From Bacillus salacetis (GTDB lineage: Bacteria; Bacillota; Bacilli; Bacillales; Bacillaceae_B): a stretch of 64,000 nt of DNA. The notes beneath the pieces were generated by a model that searched no databases, was not told the origin of the DNA, and worked only from the letters and a program-made list of their open reading frames with translations. The stretch covers positions 1 through 64,000 of the forward strand of contig NZ_QXIR01000017.1 of the NCBI RefSeq assembly GCF_003581585.1, given 5' to 3'. The position numbers were made by a program, and so were the translations under genes. Positions 1 to 7,780 of this stretch are shown one piece after another. Positions within the stretch are counted from its first letter, which is position 1. The number at the start of each line of letters is the position of its first letter.

Positions 1-10
1 TGAGTATTAC

Positions 11-397
11 TTAACCTTCAAGAAGCTGCATATAATACAACTCATCTCCTTCATATTCAACGAAAAGAAACCCTTTAACCTCTTCAGTATTTGAATAAAC
101 CTTTGTCCCTTTTGGTAATTTGGTTGCACTAAAGTCATTAAACAACCAGCTGTTCTTTGTTTGTTTTTTCACTTCTCCCAGGAGATGCTCTTTAGAAAAT
201 GGAACATCTCCACCATCCTTAAACCACTCCAGGTTAGTAACATTGTTATAAATAAAACCTTGATACTGTATAATATCTGCATCATCACTTTGTTTCAGTA
301 CGTCTCGGGCGGTCACTTTTCCCCCATCAGCCATACCACATCCCACTAAAGCAAGCGACAAACTCACAGTAATTAATAGCATTTTTATCACTTTCAA
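11..397 (-). CDS. small lipoprotein of unknown function
   Basis: Predicted secreted lipoprotein of about 128 residues. The N-terminus has lysines, a hydrophobic stretch and a lipobox (LALVGC), so the mature protein should be lipid-anchored outside the membrane. The mature part is short and polar, with no family I recognise. A GTG lies one codon further upstream, but the TTG at 397 sits about 8 nt after an AAGGGG ribosome binding site and is the better start. The reading frame ends at the edge of the window, so what follows it is unknown. Confidence 0.6.
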   Translation of the reverse strand: MKVIKMLLITVSLSLALVGCGMADGGKVTARDVLKQSDDADIIQYQGFIYNNVTNLEWFKDGGDVPFSKEHLLGEVKKQTKNSWLFNDFSATKLPKGTKVYSNTEEVKGFLFVEYEGDELYYMQLLEG

Positions 398-795
398 CAC
401 TCACACCCCTTTGTGTTCATCATCTTCCTAGTTCAGCTAAACTGCCCTTTAATAAAATATCCATTATTTACAAGTGTAGCACACAATTCCTCAATAAAGG
501 CTCATATCCACAAGAACAGGATGCAAATAGGAAAGTCAGTTAACACAATAATTATTGTACGATTGTTAATTAAGGTGCTATTTGAAGTGCTAATTCACCC
601 CTGAATTTGATGAAAACATTGATAAAACAACAAATAAAGCAGGTCTAATCCGTATGCGAATTAGCCTGCTATTTATAGTACTATTTACTATTTTCTCTCC
701 CTGAACGGAACCCCTTAATAATAAAATTACCTAGCGGCTCTTTATTCTTCACGGATGATCTTCGTTGTCCAAGTTGAAATGAGCGGTTACGATAT
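398..795. other. intergenic region with one imperfect hairpin
   Basis: About 400 bp with no gene that has a ribosome binding site. An imperfect hairpin with AGCAGG/CCTGCT arms lies at 638-672; it may be a weak terminator or repeat remnant. Nothing else is supported. Confidence 0.3.
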
Positions 796-828
796 AAAAA
801 AAACTGACCCATGCAATGCACAGGTCAG
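796..828 (-). terminator. rho-independent terminator of glpD
   Basis: On the minus strand a CTGACC...GGTCAG hairpin is followed by a run of eight T. It lies just downstream of the glpD stop codon, so it should end the glpD transcript. Confidence 0.75.
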
Positions 829-856
829 CCTTCATATTACGTAAAGCAGTTTTCCC

Positions 857-2518
857 TTACCCTTCCACAGGCGTGACCGCTTCATGAAGAAGGACATCAA
901 GTTCCTGCGTATACTCCTCCGCCTGTTCTTCACTCCAGTTGAACACCCTTTTCAGGTACTGAATGACAGGCTCTTTATGCTGGCGGACCCAGTCAATATG
1001 GAAAAACAATGCTCCTGTCCGTCTGATGAATATATCAACTGGTTTATATGCCATTTCATAGGCAAGCGCATAGTTCACGACGGCATACACTACAGGCTCC
1101 AAGCCCTCGTTTACTGCAGGGTCCCTGCCTTCCAGATACAGATCCAGCACCTTATCGATGTTCGATCCATATCGGTTCACCAGGGTTCTTGCCATGACCG
1201 GATCAATGTCCAGATCTGCCGCTTCTTCAGTCTTTTTCTTAACGAATCCCGGATATCCTTTTGATCCCCCAACATCACCGCCGGATAGTGCCAGGTGCTT
1301 GGTCGCAATTTCACCAAAAGCCGATCCCTCTTCTTCCTTCAGCTGCTTTGCCACCAGATCCACGACACTCTCTGCCATTTTTCTGTAGCCGGTCAGCTTC
1401 CCGCCGGCAATCGAAATGAATCCGGAATCCGAAATGAAAATTTCATCTTTGCGTGAGATTTCAGAAGGATCCTTCCCTTCCTCCAAGATCAATGGACGCA
1501 GCCCCGCCCAGCTTGATTCGATATCTTCCGCTGTGATATTCACATCAGGGAACATGAAGTCAATCGCATTCAGAACATAGTCCCTGTCAGCAAAGGTCAT
1601 CGTCGGATGGCTGATGTCACCCTTGTAAACGGTATCCGTCGTACCGACATAGGTTTTGCCTTCACGCGGAATCGCAAACACCATCCGTCCGTCAGGCGTA
1701 TCGAAATAGATTGCTTGCTTCAGAGGGAAACGGCTGCCGTCAAAAACGAGATGGATCCCTTTCGTCAATTGAAGTGTCTTTCCTTTTTTCGAGTTATCCT
1801 TTTCCCGAAGCGTATCCACCCATGGGCCTGCCGCATTGACAATCTTTTTGGCATATACCTGATGCTTCGAGCCGTCGATTTGATCCACAAGCCCGACACC
1901 GGCCACCTTGCCGTTTTGATCATATATCAGCTTCTCCACTTTCGAGTAATTCAAGGCAATGGCACCTTTTTCAACGGCTTTTTTCAGGACTTCGATCGTC
2001 AAGCGGGCATCATCTGTCTTATACTCCACATAATAACCCGCCCCTTTAATGCCGTCCTTCTTCAGCAACGGCTCACGCTTCAGTGCTTCCGCGGCTGAAA
2101 ACATCTTCCGCCTTTCGCTTTTCTTCACTCCCGCAAGAAAATCGTACACCCGTAAGCCGATATTCGTGGACAGCGGGCCAAAGGTCCCTCCTTTATAAAA
2201 AGGGAGCATCATCCATTCGGGTGTCGTGACATGCGGGGCATTTTCGTATACGATTGCCCTTTCTTTCCCGACTTCAGCCACGACCCTGATTTCAAATTGC
2301 TTTAAATAACGGAGGCCCCCATGCACGAGCTTCGTTGACCGGCTTGAAGTACCTGCAGCGAAATCCTGCATTTCCACAAGCCCCGTTTTCATCCCTCTGA
2401 CGCTTGCATCCAGGGCGATCCCGGCACCGGTGATCCCTCCCCCGATGACCAGTACATCAAGGGACGCGCTTTTCATTTCTTTATAAAATTCGTTTCTATC
2501 CAAGCTTGAAAAAGACAT
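857..2518 (-). CDS. glpD: aerobic glycerol-3-phosphate dehydrogenase
   Basis: FAD-dependent, membrane-associated enzyme that oxidises sn-glycerol 3-phosphate to dihydroxyacetone phosphate and passes electrons to the quinone pool. The 553 residues match the Bacillus GlpD length. A dinucleotide-binding motif GGGITGAG is at residues 26-33, followed by the GlpD-type SSRSTKLVHGGLRYL stretch. The C-terminal part is the helical GlpD cap (ALAYEMAYKPVDIFIRRTGALFF). The gene has its own leader with a terminator-like hairpin (2548-2604) and lies immediately downstream of glpP. Expression should therefore depend on GlpP antitermination in the presence of glycerol 3-phosphate. The usual partners glpF and glpK are not beside it. 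Confidence 0.95.
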   Translation of the reverse strand: MSFSSLDRNEFYKEMKSASLDVLVIGGGITGAGIALDASVRGMKTGLVEMQDFAAGTSSRSTKLVHGGLRYLKQFEIRVVAEVGKERAIVYENAPHVTTPEWMMLPFYKGGTFGPLSTNIGLRVYDFLAGVKKSERRKMFSAAEALKREPLLKKDGIKGAGYYVEYKTDDARLTIEVLKKAVEKGAIALNYSKVEKLIYDQNGKVAGVGLVDQIDGSKHQVYAKKIVNAAGPWVDTLREKDNSKKGKTLQLTKGIHLVFDGSRFPLKQAIYFDTPDGRMVFAIPREGKTYVGTTDTVYKGDISHPTMTFADRDYVLNAIDFMFPDVNITAEDIESSWAGLRPLILEEGKDPSEISRKDEIFISDSGFISIAGGKLTGYRKMAESVVDLVAKQLKEEEGSAFGEIATKHLALSGGDVGGSKGYPGFVKKKTEEAADLDIDPVMARTLVNRYGSNIDKVLDLYLEGRDPAVNEGLEPVVYAVVNYALAYEMAYKPVDIFIRRTGALFFHIDWVRQHKEPVIQYLKRVFNWSEEQAEEYTQELDVLLHEAVTPVEG

Positions 2519-2547
2519 GATTATCTCTCCTTATTTATACTGAGGCG

Positions 2548-2604
2548 AAAAAAAAGAGACCGCAAACCAACCCATAATATAGTTATAGGTCGATTGCGGT
2601 CTCT
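2548..2604 (-). promoter_or_regulatory. glpD leader terminator, target of GlpP antitermination
   Basis: On the minus strand a perfect 11-bp stem (AGAGACCGCAA with TTGCGGTCTCT) is followed by eight T, about 30 nt before the glpD start. In B. subtilis GlpP bound to glycerol 3-phosphate prevents termination at such a leader. The position between glpP and glpD and the structure both fit. That GlpP acts here is inferred from the family. Confidence 0.8.
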
Positions 2605-2686
2605 CAAATTCTCCGTCCGATGTATTAACATGTACCCGTATTATAACATAAGAAACACAAATTTGAAAAGATTTTTGTTGTTCCTG

Positions 2687-3232
2687 TTACTCCCATACAA
2701 GCGAGTGGTTAGAGGTCGTTACGGCGATCGCCCCGCCCTCGTATGCAGCCTCAATGTCTTCTTCGTTCCTGATCAAGCCCCCTGCAATCACAGGAATATT
2801 GGTGGCCCGATTCACTTCTTGGATGATTTTCGGGATCAGCCCCGGAAGTACCTCAATGTAATCAGGCTGAACATTGTTGATGATTTTCAAGTTGTGCTCG
2901 AGCGCATGGCTGTCGAGCAGGAATAATCTCTGGATGGCAATCAGGTTGTTTTTCTTGGCAATGGCGATGGCATTCCCTCTTGTTGAAATGATTCCATCGA
3001 CCTTGATCACCCTTATTAAGAATTCCATCCCGTATTCATCCGTTTTCAGGCCTTGTACAAGATCGACGTGAACAATCAGTTTCTTATTTGCTTTCCGGGC
3101 GTAGCTGGCCATGCTTGGCAGCTGGGAAAGCCGGGTTTCCAGCAAAATGATGTATTTATGGTCGCTCTCCAGCAATTTATCAAATTCTTTCATGCTTTTC
3201 ACTGCAGGCAGTATTCCTGATAATTCCGGCAT
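2687..3232 (-). CDS. glpP: glycerol uptake operon antiterminator GlpP
   Basis: RNA-binding antiterminator that responds to glycerol 3-phosphate and lets transcription pass leader terminators of glp genes. The 181 residues match the usual length. The GlpP pattern is visible in order: SGILPAVKS at the N-terminus, KLIVHVDLVQGL, DGIISTRG, RLFLLDSHA, PDYIEVLPG and PVIAGGLI, a TIM-barrel fold with a phosphate-binding end. The ATG at 3232 follows an AAGGAAGG ribosome binding site. The gene sits directly upstream of glpD on the same strand, with only the leader hairpin between them. Confidence 0.93.
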   Translation of the reverse strand: MPELSGILPAVKSMKEFDKLLESDHKYIILLETRLSQLPSMASYARKANKKLIVHVDLVQGLKTDEYGMEFLIRVIKVDGIISTRGNAIAIAKKNNLIAIQRLFLLDSHALEHNLKIINNVQPDYIEVLPGLIPKIIQEVNRATNIPVIAGGLIRNEEDIEAAYEGGAIAVTTSNHSLVWE

Positions 3233-3457
3233 GTTGTATCCCTTCCTTACTGTATTGCGAATTTTATATTAAACCATCTGGTCCTCTGCATTGTTTTAGG
3301 TCCTAAAGATGCATTCAATCCTTTGATATAGTCTACTTTAGTTTCGGACTTATTTCTAGTACCGAAATAGATATACCGAAAAGGAAAGCTGTCTTGTGTT
3401 AAGATAGGTAAGAAATCGGATAATTCCAACAATAGAAACCAATAGAATGGAGAAAGT

Positions 3458-4591
3458 ATGCACCTACCTGCCGAAAACAAACTTAAACAAATAACGCAAT
3501 ACATCAACCAAATCCTTCTTGACCAAAATGGCACCGGCCTGAGTGCCGCCATCGTCAAGGATTCGGAGATCATTTACTCGAAGGGATTCGGCCATTCCCG
3601 GACCCATCCGGAAAAGAAGCCCATCGATGGGGATACGTTGATGAGCATTCAAAGCATTTCAAAGAACTTCATGGCCCTTTCCCTCATGAAGCTTGCGGAA
3701 AATGGCCTGATAAATTTAGATGACCCGGTCGTCCGGCACCTGCCGTACTTCAGGACAAAAGATAAGCAGCAAAGCGACATCATCACTATCCGCCATATTC
3801 TGACTCACACGGCCGGCTTCCCTTCAGATCTGGGCATCGCCAATATGATTGCCCCGAATGTAAAAGAAATCTTTTCCGATACACCCACTGAATTTCAGGA
3901 AGCACTCGATCACTACCAACTCACAGAGGACGAAATCAAAAGCATAACCTCGAGGGAAGATATAACCAGGTGGTTCCAAAAAGTGGAGCTGGAGTATCCT
4001 GTTGGAGAGGGATGGAATTACTGCACTGATGCCTATGTCATCCTTGCAGACTTGTTTGAAAAAGTCAGTGGTTCAAAGTGGGAAACCCATCTTCAAGAGG
4101 AAATTCTCATCCCTCTCGATATGAACCGTACAACGGGCGATTCCGCTAAAGTTGAACAGGACGAAAACAGTGCCAGGTATTATCTGGGTGAGGAACGAAC
4201 AGAGACTCCTTTCCCAAAAAACTCGATTTCCGCCCCGATCGGCTATTTGTATTCAACCGCCCATGATTTAGCAAAATACTTGGCCTTTCATTTATCAAAA
4301 AAACCAGGTATCCTGCGTCCGGAATCAGTGGAAGACATGCAGCATCCCTTCCACCTTGTCAGCGAAGAGTGGCGGTTTGGCAGCGACGTCAGAAGCTACG
4401 GACTGGCATGGTTCACTGACAGCTATAACGGCCTCAAGGTTGTTGAACACGGCGGCGGGCAAATGGCCGTCAGATCGCTCATGAGCATCGTTCCTGAACT
4501 TAATTTAGGGGTAGTCGTCCTGCTTAATTTTGACGGAACCGCCCATCATGATATTTGTGATAAGATTATAGACATCTTTAACGAGTCATAA
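3458..4591 (+). CDS. serine hydrolase of the beta-lactamase (class C/PBP) family
   Basis: Penicillin-binding-protein-like serine hydrolase, 377 residues. The nucleophile motif S-x-x-K is seen as SISK at residues 66-69, the second motif is Y-C-T (in GWNYCTDAY), and the third is HGGG near residue 330. No signal peptide is visible, so it is likely cytoplasmic, as in many Bacillus esterase or D-aminopeptidase-like members; the substrate cannot be read from the sequence. The start follows a GGAGAA ribosome binding site. A methyltransferase begins 17 bp downstream on the same strand, so the two are probably co-transcribed. A true beta-lactamase role is unlikely without an export signal. Confidence 0.8.
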   Translation: MHLPAENKLKQITQYINQILLDQNGTGLSAAIVKDSEIIYSKGFGHSRTHPEKKPIDGDTLMSIQSISKNFMALSLMKLAENGLINLDDPVVRHLPYFRTKDKQQSDIITIRHILTHTAGFPSDLGIANMIAPNVKEIFSDTPTEFQEALDHYQLTEDEIKSITSREDITRWFQKVELEYPVGEGWNYCTDAYVILADLFEKVSGSKWETHLQEEILIPLDMNRTTGDSAKVEQDENSARYYLGEERTETPFPKNSISAPIGYLYSTAHDLAKYLAFHLSKKPGILRPESVEDMQHPFHLVSEEWRFGSDVRSYGLAWFTDSYNGLKVVEHGGGQMAVRSLMSIVPELNLGVVVLLNFDGTAHHDICDKIIDIFNES

Positions 4592-4608
4592 CAAATGAGG
4601 TGGAATGA

Positions 4609-5205
4609 ATGGACAATAACGTTTTTGAACAAATGGCCAAAAGATACGATACAGTAGAGAGAATAGAACTGGCCAAGGTTGTCGTCAAGGAAGTCAGGGA
4701 TGAATTGCGAAACAGCAGATCGAAATCGTTAATTGACTACGGCAGCGGAACCGGGCTCGTCGGTTTAGAACTGACCGATTTGGTGAACTCTGTTCTGCTG
4801 GTCGATTCATCGGAACAAATGATTGAAACAGCCAAAGCGAAAATCGCCAAAAACGGAATCGCAAACGCAGATGCCCTTTATGCTGATTTTACCCAGTCCA
4901 CCCCTGATCTCCAGGCAGACATCGTGTTAATGTCCCTGGTCCTTCTTCATATCCCGGATACGAAGAAGATCCTGAAGGAAATGTTCAACATTTTAAACGA
5001 CGGCGGCAAGCTCATTATTGTCGATTTTGACAAGAACGATCAAATCAGCCATCCGAAAGTCCATAACGGTTTTTCACACAGTGAGCTGCAAGAAAAATTA
5101 TCCGAAGCCGGCCTTTCATCCAGCACCATCAGGACCTTCCATCATGGCAGCAATATTTTCATGAAGAAAGACGCATCCATGTTCATTTCCTGCAGCAGGA
5201 AGTGA
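4609..5205 (+). CDS. class I SAM-dependent methyltransferase
   Basis: A 198-residue Rossmann-fold methyltransferase. Motif I is seen as DYGSGTGLVGLEL, the post-I acidic residue in LLVDSSEQM, and the motif IV region as ADIVLMSLVLLHI, followed by a DGGKLIIVDFDKND strand. These place it with small-molecule (UbiE/Methyltransf_11-like) enzymes; the acceptor is unknown. The ATG follows AAATGAGGTGGA. It shares a transcript with the preceding hydrolase and ends at a strong terminator. Confidence 0.85.
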   Translation: MDNNVFEQMAKRYDTVERIELAKVVVKEVRDELRNSRSKSLIDYGSGTGLVGLELTDLVNSVLLVDSSEQMIETAKAKIAKNGIANADALYADFTQSTPDLQADIVLMSLVLLHIPDTKKILKEMFNILNDGGKLIIVDFDKNDQISHPKVHNGFSHSELQEKLSEAGLSSSTIRTFHHGSNIFMKKDASMFISCSRK

Positions 5206-5213
5206 AATTGACA

Positions 5214-5248
5214 ACAGACCCGCCTAGTTGACGGGTCTGTTTCTTTTA
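5214..5248 (+). terminator. rho-independent terminator after the methyltransferase
   Basis: A 9-bp stem ACAGACCCG/CGGGTCTGT with a short loop is followed by TTCTTTT, ten bases after the methyltransferase stop codon. Confidence 0.85.
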
Positions 5249-5284
5249 TCTGATTTTCAGTATTGCACTAAACTATGCTTCTCT

Positions 5285-5668
5285 TTACTCCACCATGAAT
5301 GTCATCACCACAAATAATAGGAAGGCCAGCAGTAGCAAGCTGCCTCCCACGACAAACCATACAGTGACAGCCGCTTCACTTAGTTCAAAGGGATTCAGGT
5401 TATACATCCACATGCCGGAAGTCAGGCCGAGTGCCCCTGCCATCCCCAGGATACTATGAACGGCTACAAGCTTCTTATATTTTATTGTGTATACCTTATA
5501 GAAAATTCCCCAAGCGAATACGGAAAGCCATCCTACTAATAAAATATGTGTGTGGATCGGCTTGAGGGCATAGTCCATTTGACCAGCCATATGTGATCCC
5601 AGAAACGCTCCGATGAGCCCAAAGATTGCAGCAAATCGTATCAAACGCAAACTCCATTTTTGTTCCAT
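5285..5668 (-). CDS. four-helix membrane protein with an HTH...GW motif
   Basis: About 127 residues with four predicted membrane helices (roughly 10-30, 42-62, 72-92 and 102-124). Helix 2 contains PIHTHILLVGWLS, which resembles the histidine-bearing helix of small proteins related to heme-copper oxidase subunit I; haem binding is only a suggestion. The start at 5668 is chosen because GGGGGA lies 7 nt upstream; a TTG five codons earlier overlaps that site. It is the last gene of the set MMPL transporter, response regulator, kinase, all on the minus strand. Confidence 0.6.
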   Translation of the reverse strand: MEQKWSLRLIRFAAIFGLIGAFLGSHMAGQMDYALKPIHTHILLVGWLSVFAWGIFYKVYTIKYKKLVAVHSILGMAGALGLTSGMWMYNLNPFELSEAAVTVWFVVGGSLLLLAFLLFVVMTFMVE

Positions 5669-5689
5669 TCTCCATTCCCCCAATTATAA

Positions 5690-7072
5690 TTATTTATCTA
5701 TAGAAGGAAGGGTAATCGTGAAGATGGACCCCTCCCCTTCTTTACTTGCCACAGCAACTTTCCCCTTATGCAAATCAATGATCTGTTTGACAATGGAGAG
5801 ACCCAGTCCGGTGCCGCCCTTTTTCCTTGCTGCATCCACCCGGTAAAAGCGGTCAAAGATCTGTTCCCTCTCACTATCAGCTATGCCAATCCCAGTATCC
5901 TTAAATGTCACGATAAGCTCCGTATCCTTTGCGGCCAGTCCTATCCAGATGGCGTCTCCATGCCTGCTGTACTTAATGGCATTGGTCATGAGGTTATCCC
6001 AGACATTCATCATCAGTTCGGAATCGTATTTGAATACACAAGGAACGAGATTGTATGAAACTTCTATCCCTTTTTCCTCAATGAGCCATTGATATTTACG
6101 GATGACTTGTTTGATCTGTTGATCTGCCTGGACTTCCGAAAGCTTCATAGGATAGGCTTTTTGATCCAGGGAAGTCATGATCAATAATTGTTTCGTCAAA
6201 TGGGAAAGCCTTTTCGATTCCTCATTAATGATCTCCAGATAATGGACCCTTTCTTCCTCGGGCACATCTGACTTCAATAAGTCTGCATAGCCCTGTATAT
6301 TCATCAGGGGTGATTGGAAATCATGTGACACATTACTAATAAAGGCTTTCCTTGCTTCATCATTATGCTGTAATTGTCTTTGCATGGTTGTAAAGCTTTC
6401 GGCCAGCTGCCCGATTTCATCCCTGCGGCTGATGCTCAAGTCATAGTTGAAATTCTCACGAGTCAATTCCTTTGTGGCTTCCGTCAGCTGCGTAATGGGC
6501 TTGATCAAGTGTTTAGCAAACCCGATCATCCCCATGATACTGATAACGGAAACCGCTAAAATAAACCACGCAAGGATCATGTGGATATCAGAGAAAAGGA
6601 GCTTGTTATTCGGGCGCATGAATAAGGCATATTGCTCGCCACCGGCAGTGAACGGGACCCCGACGGTATTGCGTACATCATTAGAAAAGTGCCCCATCAC
6701 AAAAGATTGATTGGAATCCTCACTCATACCGTGGTAAATCTTCTGTTCATCCACTACCTTCATGGCTTCCTCGGGCAGCTCCGTCTTAGAGAACTCTGCT
6801 CCAAAAAACTGTTTTTCCCCTTCCTTGTCCATGATGAGCACCTGATACCCAAGCTTCCCTACCGAATCCAAATAAGGCGCCAAAGCTGTTTGGTGACCGT
6901 GCATCCTCTCTATGCCCGAAACGATTTCTTCTGCAATGACGACATTCTGGCGGTCAATCTTCTGTTTGGTTGTGGACATATAGAACCAGTTGGCCAGGAT
7001 GAACCCTACAAGAACACTGATGGTGAGAATCAAGAGGGCCGCCGCAACGAATTTACGGTAAAGCGTCCTCAT
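5690..7072 (-). CDS. two-component sensor histidine kinase
   Basis: Membrane-bound kinase, 460 residues. A first membrane helix is near residues 10-30, an extracytoplasmic sensor stretch runs to about 160, a second helix lies near 165-185, and a HAMP linker follows (KHLIKPITQLTEATKEL). The phosphoacceptor motif is SNVSHDFQSPL. The N box is NLMTNAIKY, the G1 box DTGIGIAD and the G2 box GGTGLGLSIV. It overlaps the response regulator gene by 4 bp (ATGA), so the two are translationally coupled and form a pair. The neighbouring MMPL exporter suggests a role in sensing lipids, drugs or envelope stress; the signal is not visible. Confidence 0.9.
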   Translation of the reverse strand: MRTLYRKFVAAALLILTISVLVGFILANWFYMSTTKQKIDRQNVVIAEEIVSGIERMHGHQTALAPYLDSVGKLGYQVLIMDKEGEKQFFGAEFSKTELPEEAMKVVDEQKIYHGMSEDSNQSFVMGHFSNDVRNTVGVPFTAGGEQYALFMRPNNKLLFSDIHMILAWFILAVSVISIMGMIGFAKHLIKPITQLTEATKELTRENFNYDLSISRRDEIGQLAESFTTMQRQLQHNDEARKAFISNVSHDFQSPLMNIQGYADLLKSDVPEEERVHYLEIINEESKRLSHLTKQLLIMTSLDQKAYPMKLSEVQADQQIKQVIRKYQWLIEEKGIEVSYNLVPCVFKYDSELMMNVWDNLMTNAIKYSRHGDAIWIGLAAKDTELIVTFKDTGIGIADSEREQIFDRFYRVDAARKKGGTGLGLSIVKQIIDLHKGKVAVASKEGEGSIFTITLPSIDK

Positions 7073-7740
7073 CCTTTAACCTCCAGCTTATAACCAATCC
7101 CCCTGACAGTCTGAACTTCCACCGTCGCCCCATATTTCTTTAATCGATCCCGGATCCGATTGATGTGGGTATTCAGGGTTTGTTCACTTCCTTCATAATC
7201 CACTCCCCAAATCTGTTCAATCAATAAAGCACGCGGCGCGATCCTTTGTCCCCTGGAGGCAAGGATGCTCAATAGTTCAAACTCTTTCAACGGAAAAAGA
7301 ATAGTTTCCTGATCAATCATCACTTCAAAATTTTTTCTATCCAGCATCACATTCCCTGCCGTGATGATACTTTCCATCGACCGCCCCGCACGCCGCAGGA
7401 CGACAGCTACTCGGTATAACAGCTCTTTTACCTCGAAAGGCTTGACAATATAATCTTCTGTTCCTGACAAGAAGCCCTTTTCCTTATCATCCAACTGACC
7501 CTTTGCGGTCAGCAGGATCACCGGAATCGCATAATCTTCTGTTAAGATTTTTGTCAGTTCATATCCATCCATCCCCGGCATCATCACATCGACTACCGCT
7601 AAATCGAATGTCATCTCTTCTACCTTCTGCAAGGCTTCCTCTCCATCATCCGCTTTAACGACCTTATATCCTTTGCCGCTTAAGTGGATGGAAACCAGCC
7701 TCTGAATATGGACATCATCATCAACCACCAGAATTTTCAT
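7069..7740 (-). CDS. OmpR/PhoB-family response regulator
   Basis: A 223-residue regulator. The receiver domain has the acidic pair in VVDDDVHI, the phospho-accepting Asp in AVVDVMMPGMDG (about residue 52), Thr in LLTAKG and Lys in IVKPFE. The C-terminal winged helix is recognised by LNTHINRIRDRLKK and TVRGIGYKLE. Partner of the overlapping kinase gene. It lies 40 bp downstream of the MMPL transporter on the same strand, so it likely controls that transporter. Confidence 0.92.
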   Translation of the reverse strand: MKILVVDDDVHIQRLVSIHLSGKGYKVVKADDGEEALQKVEEMTFDLAVVDVMMPGMDGYELTKILTEDYAIPVILLTAKGQLDDKEKGFLSGTEDYIVKPFEVKELLYRVAVVLRRAGRSMESIITAGNVMLDRKNFEVMIDQETILFPLKEFELLSILASRGQRIAPRALLIEQIWGVDYEGSEQTLNTHINRIRDRLKKYGATVEVQTVRGIGYKLEVKG

Positions 7741-7780
7741 GAATCAACCTCCCAGCAATACAAACTTCCCCGCACTTATA

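Noticed and set aside
884-1264. 126-residue plus-strand frame
   Set aside because: Lies fully inside glpD on the other strand, with no ribosome binding site or recognisable domain.
3247-3573. 108-residue minus-strand frame
   Set aside because: Overlaps the start of the serine hydrolase and its promoter region; no ribosome binding site.
3458-4591. Antibiotic-resistance beta-lactamase
   Set aside because: SxxK, Y and HGGG motifs are present, but there is no signal peptide and the pattern fits general esterase/peptidase-like family members.
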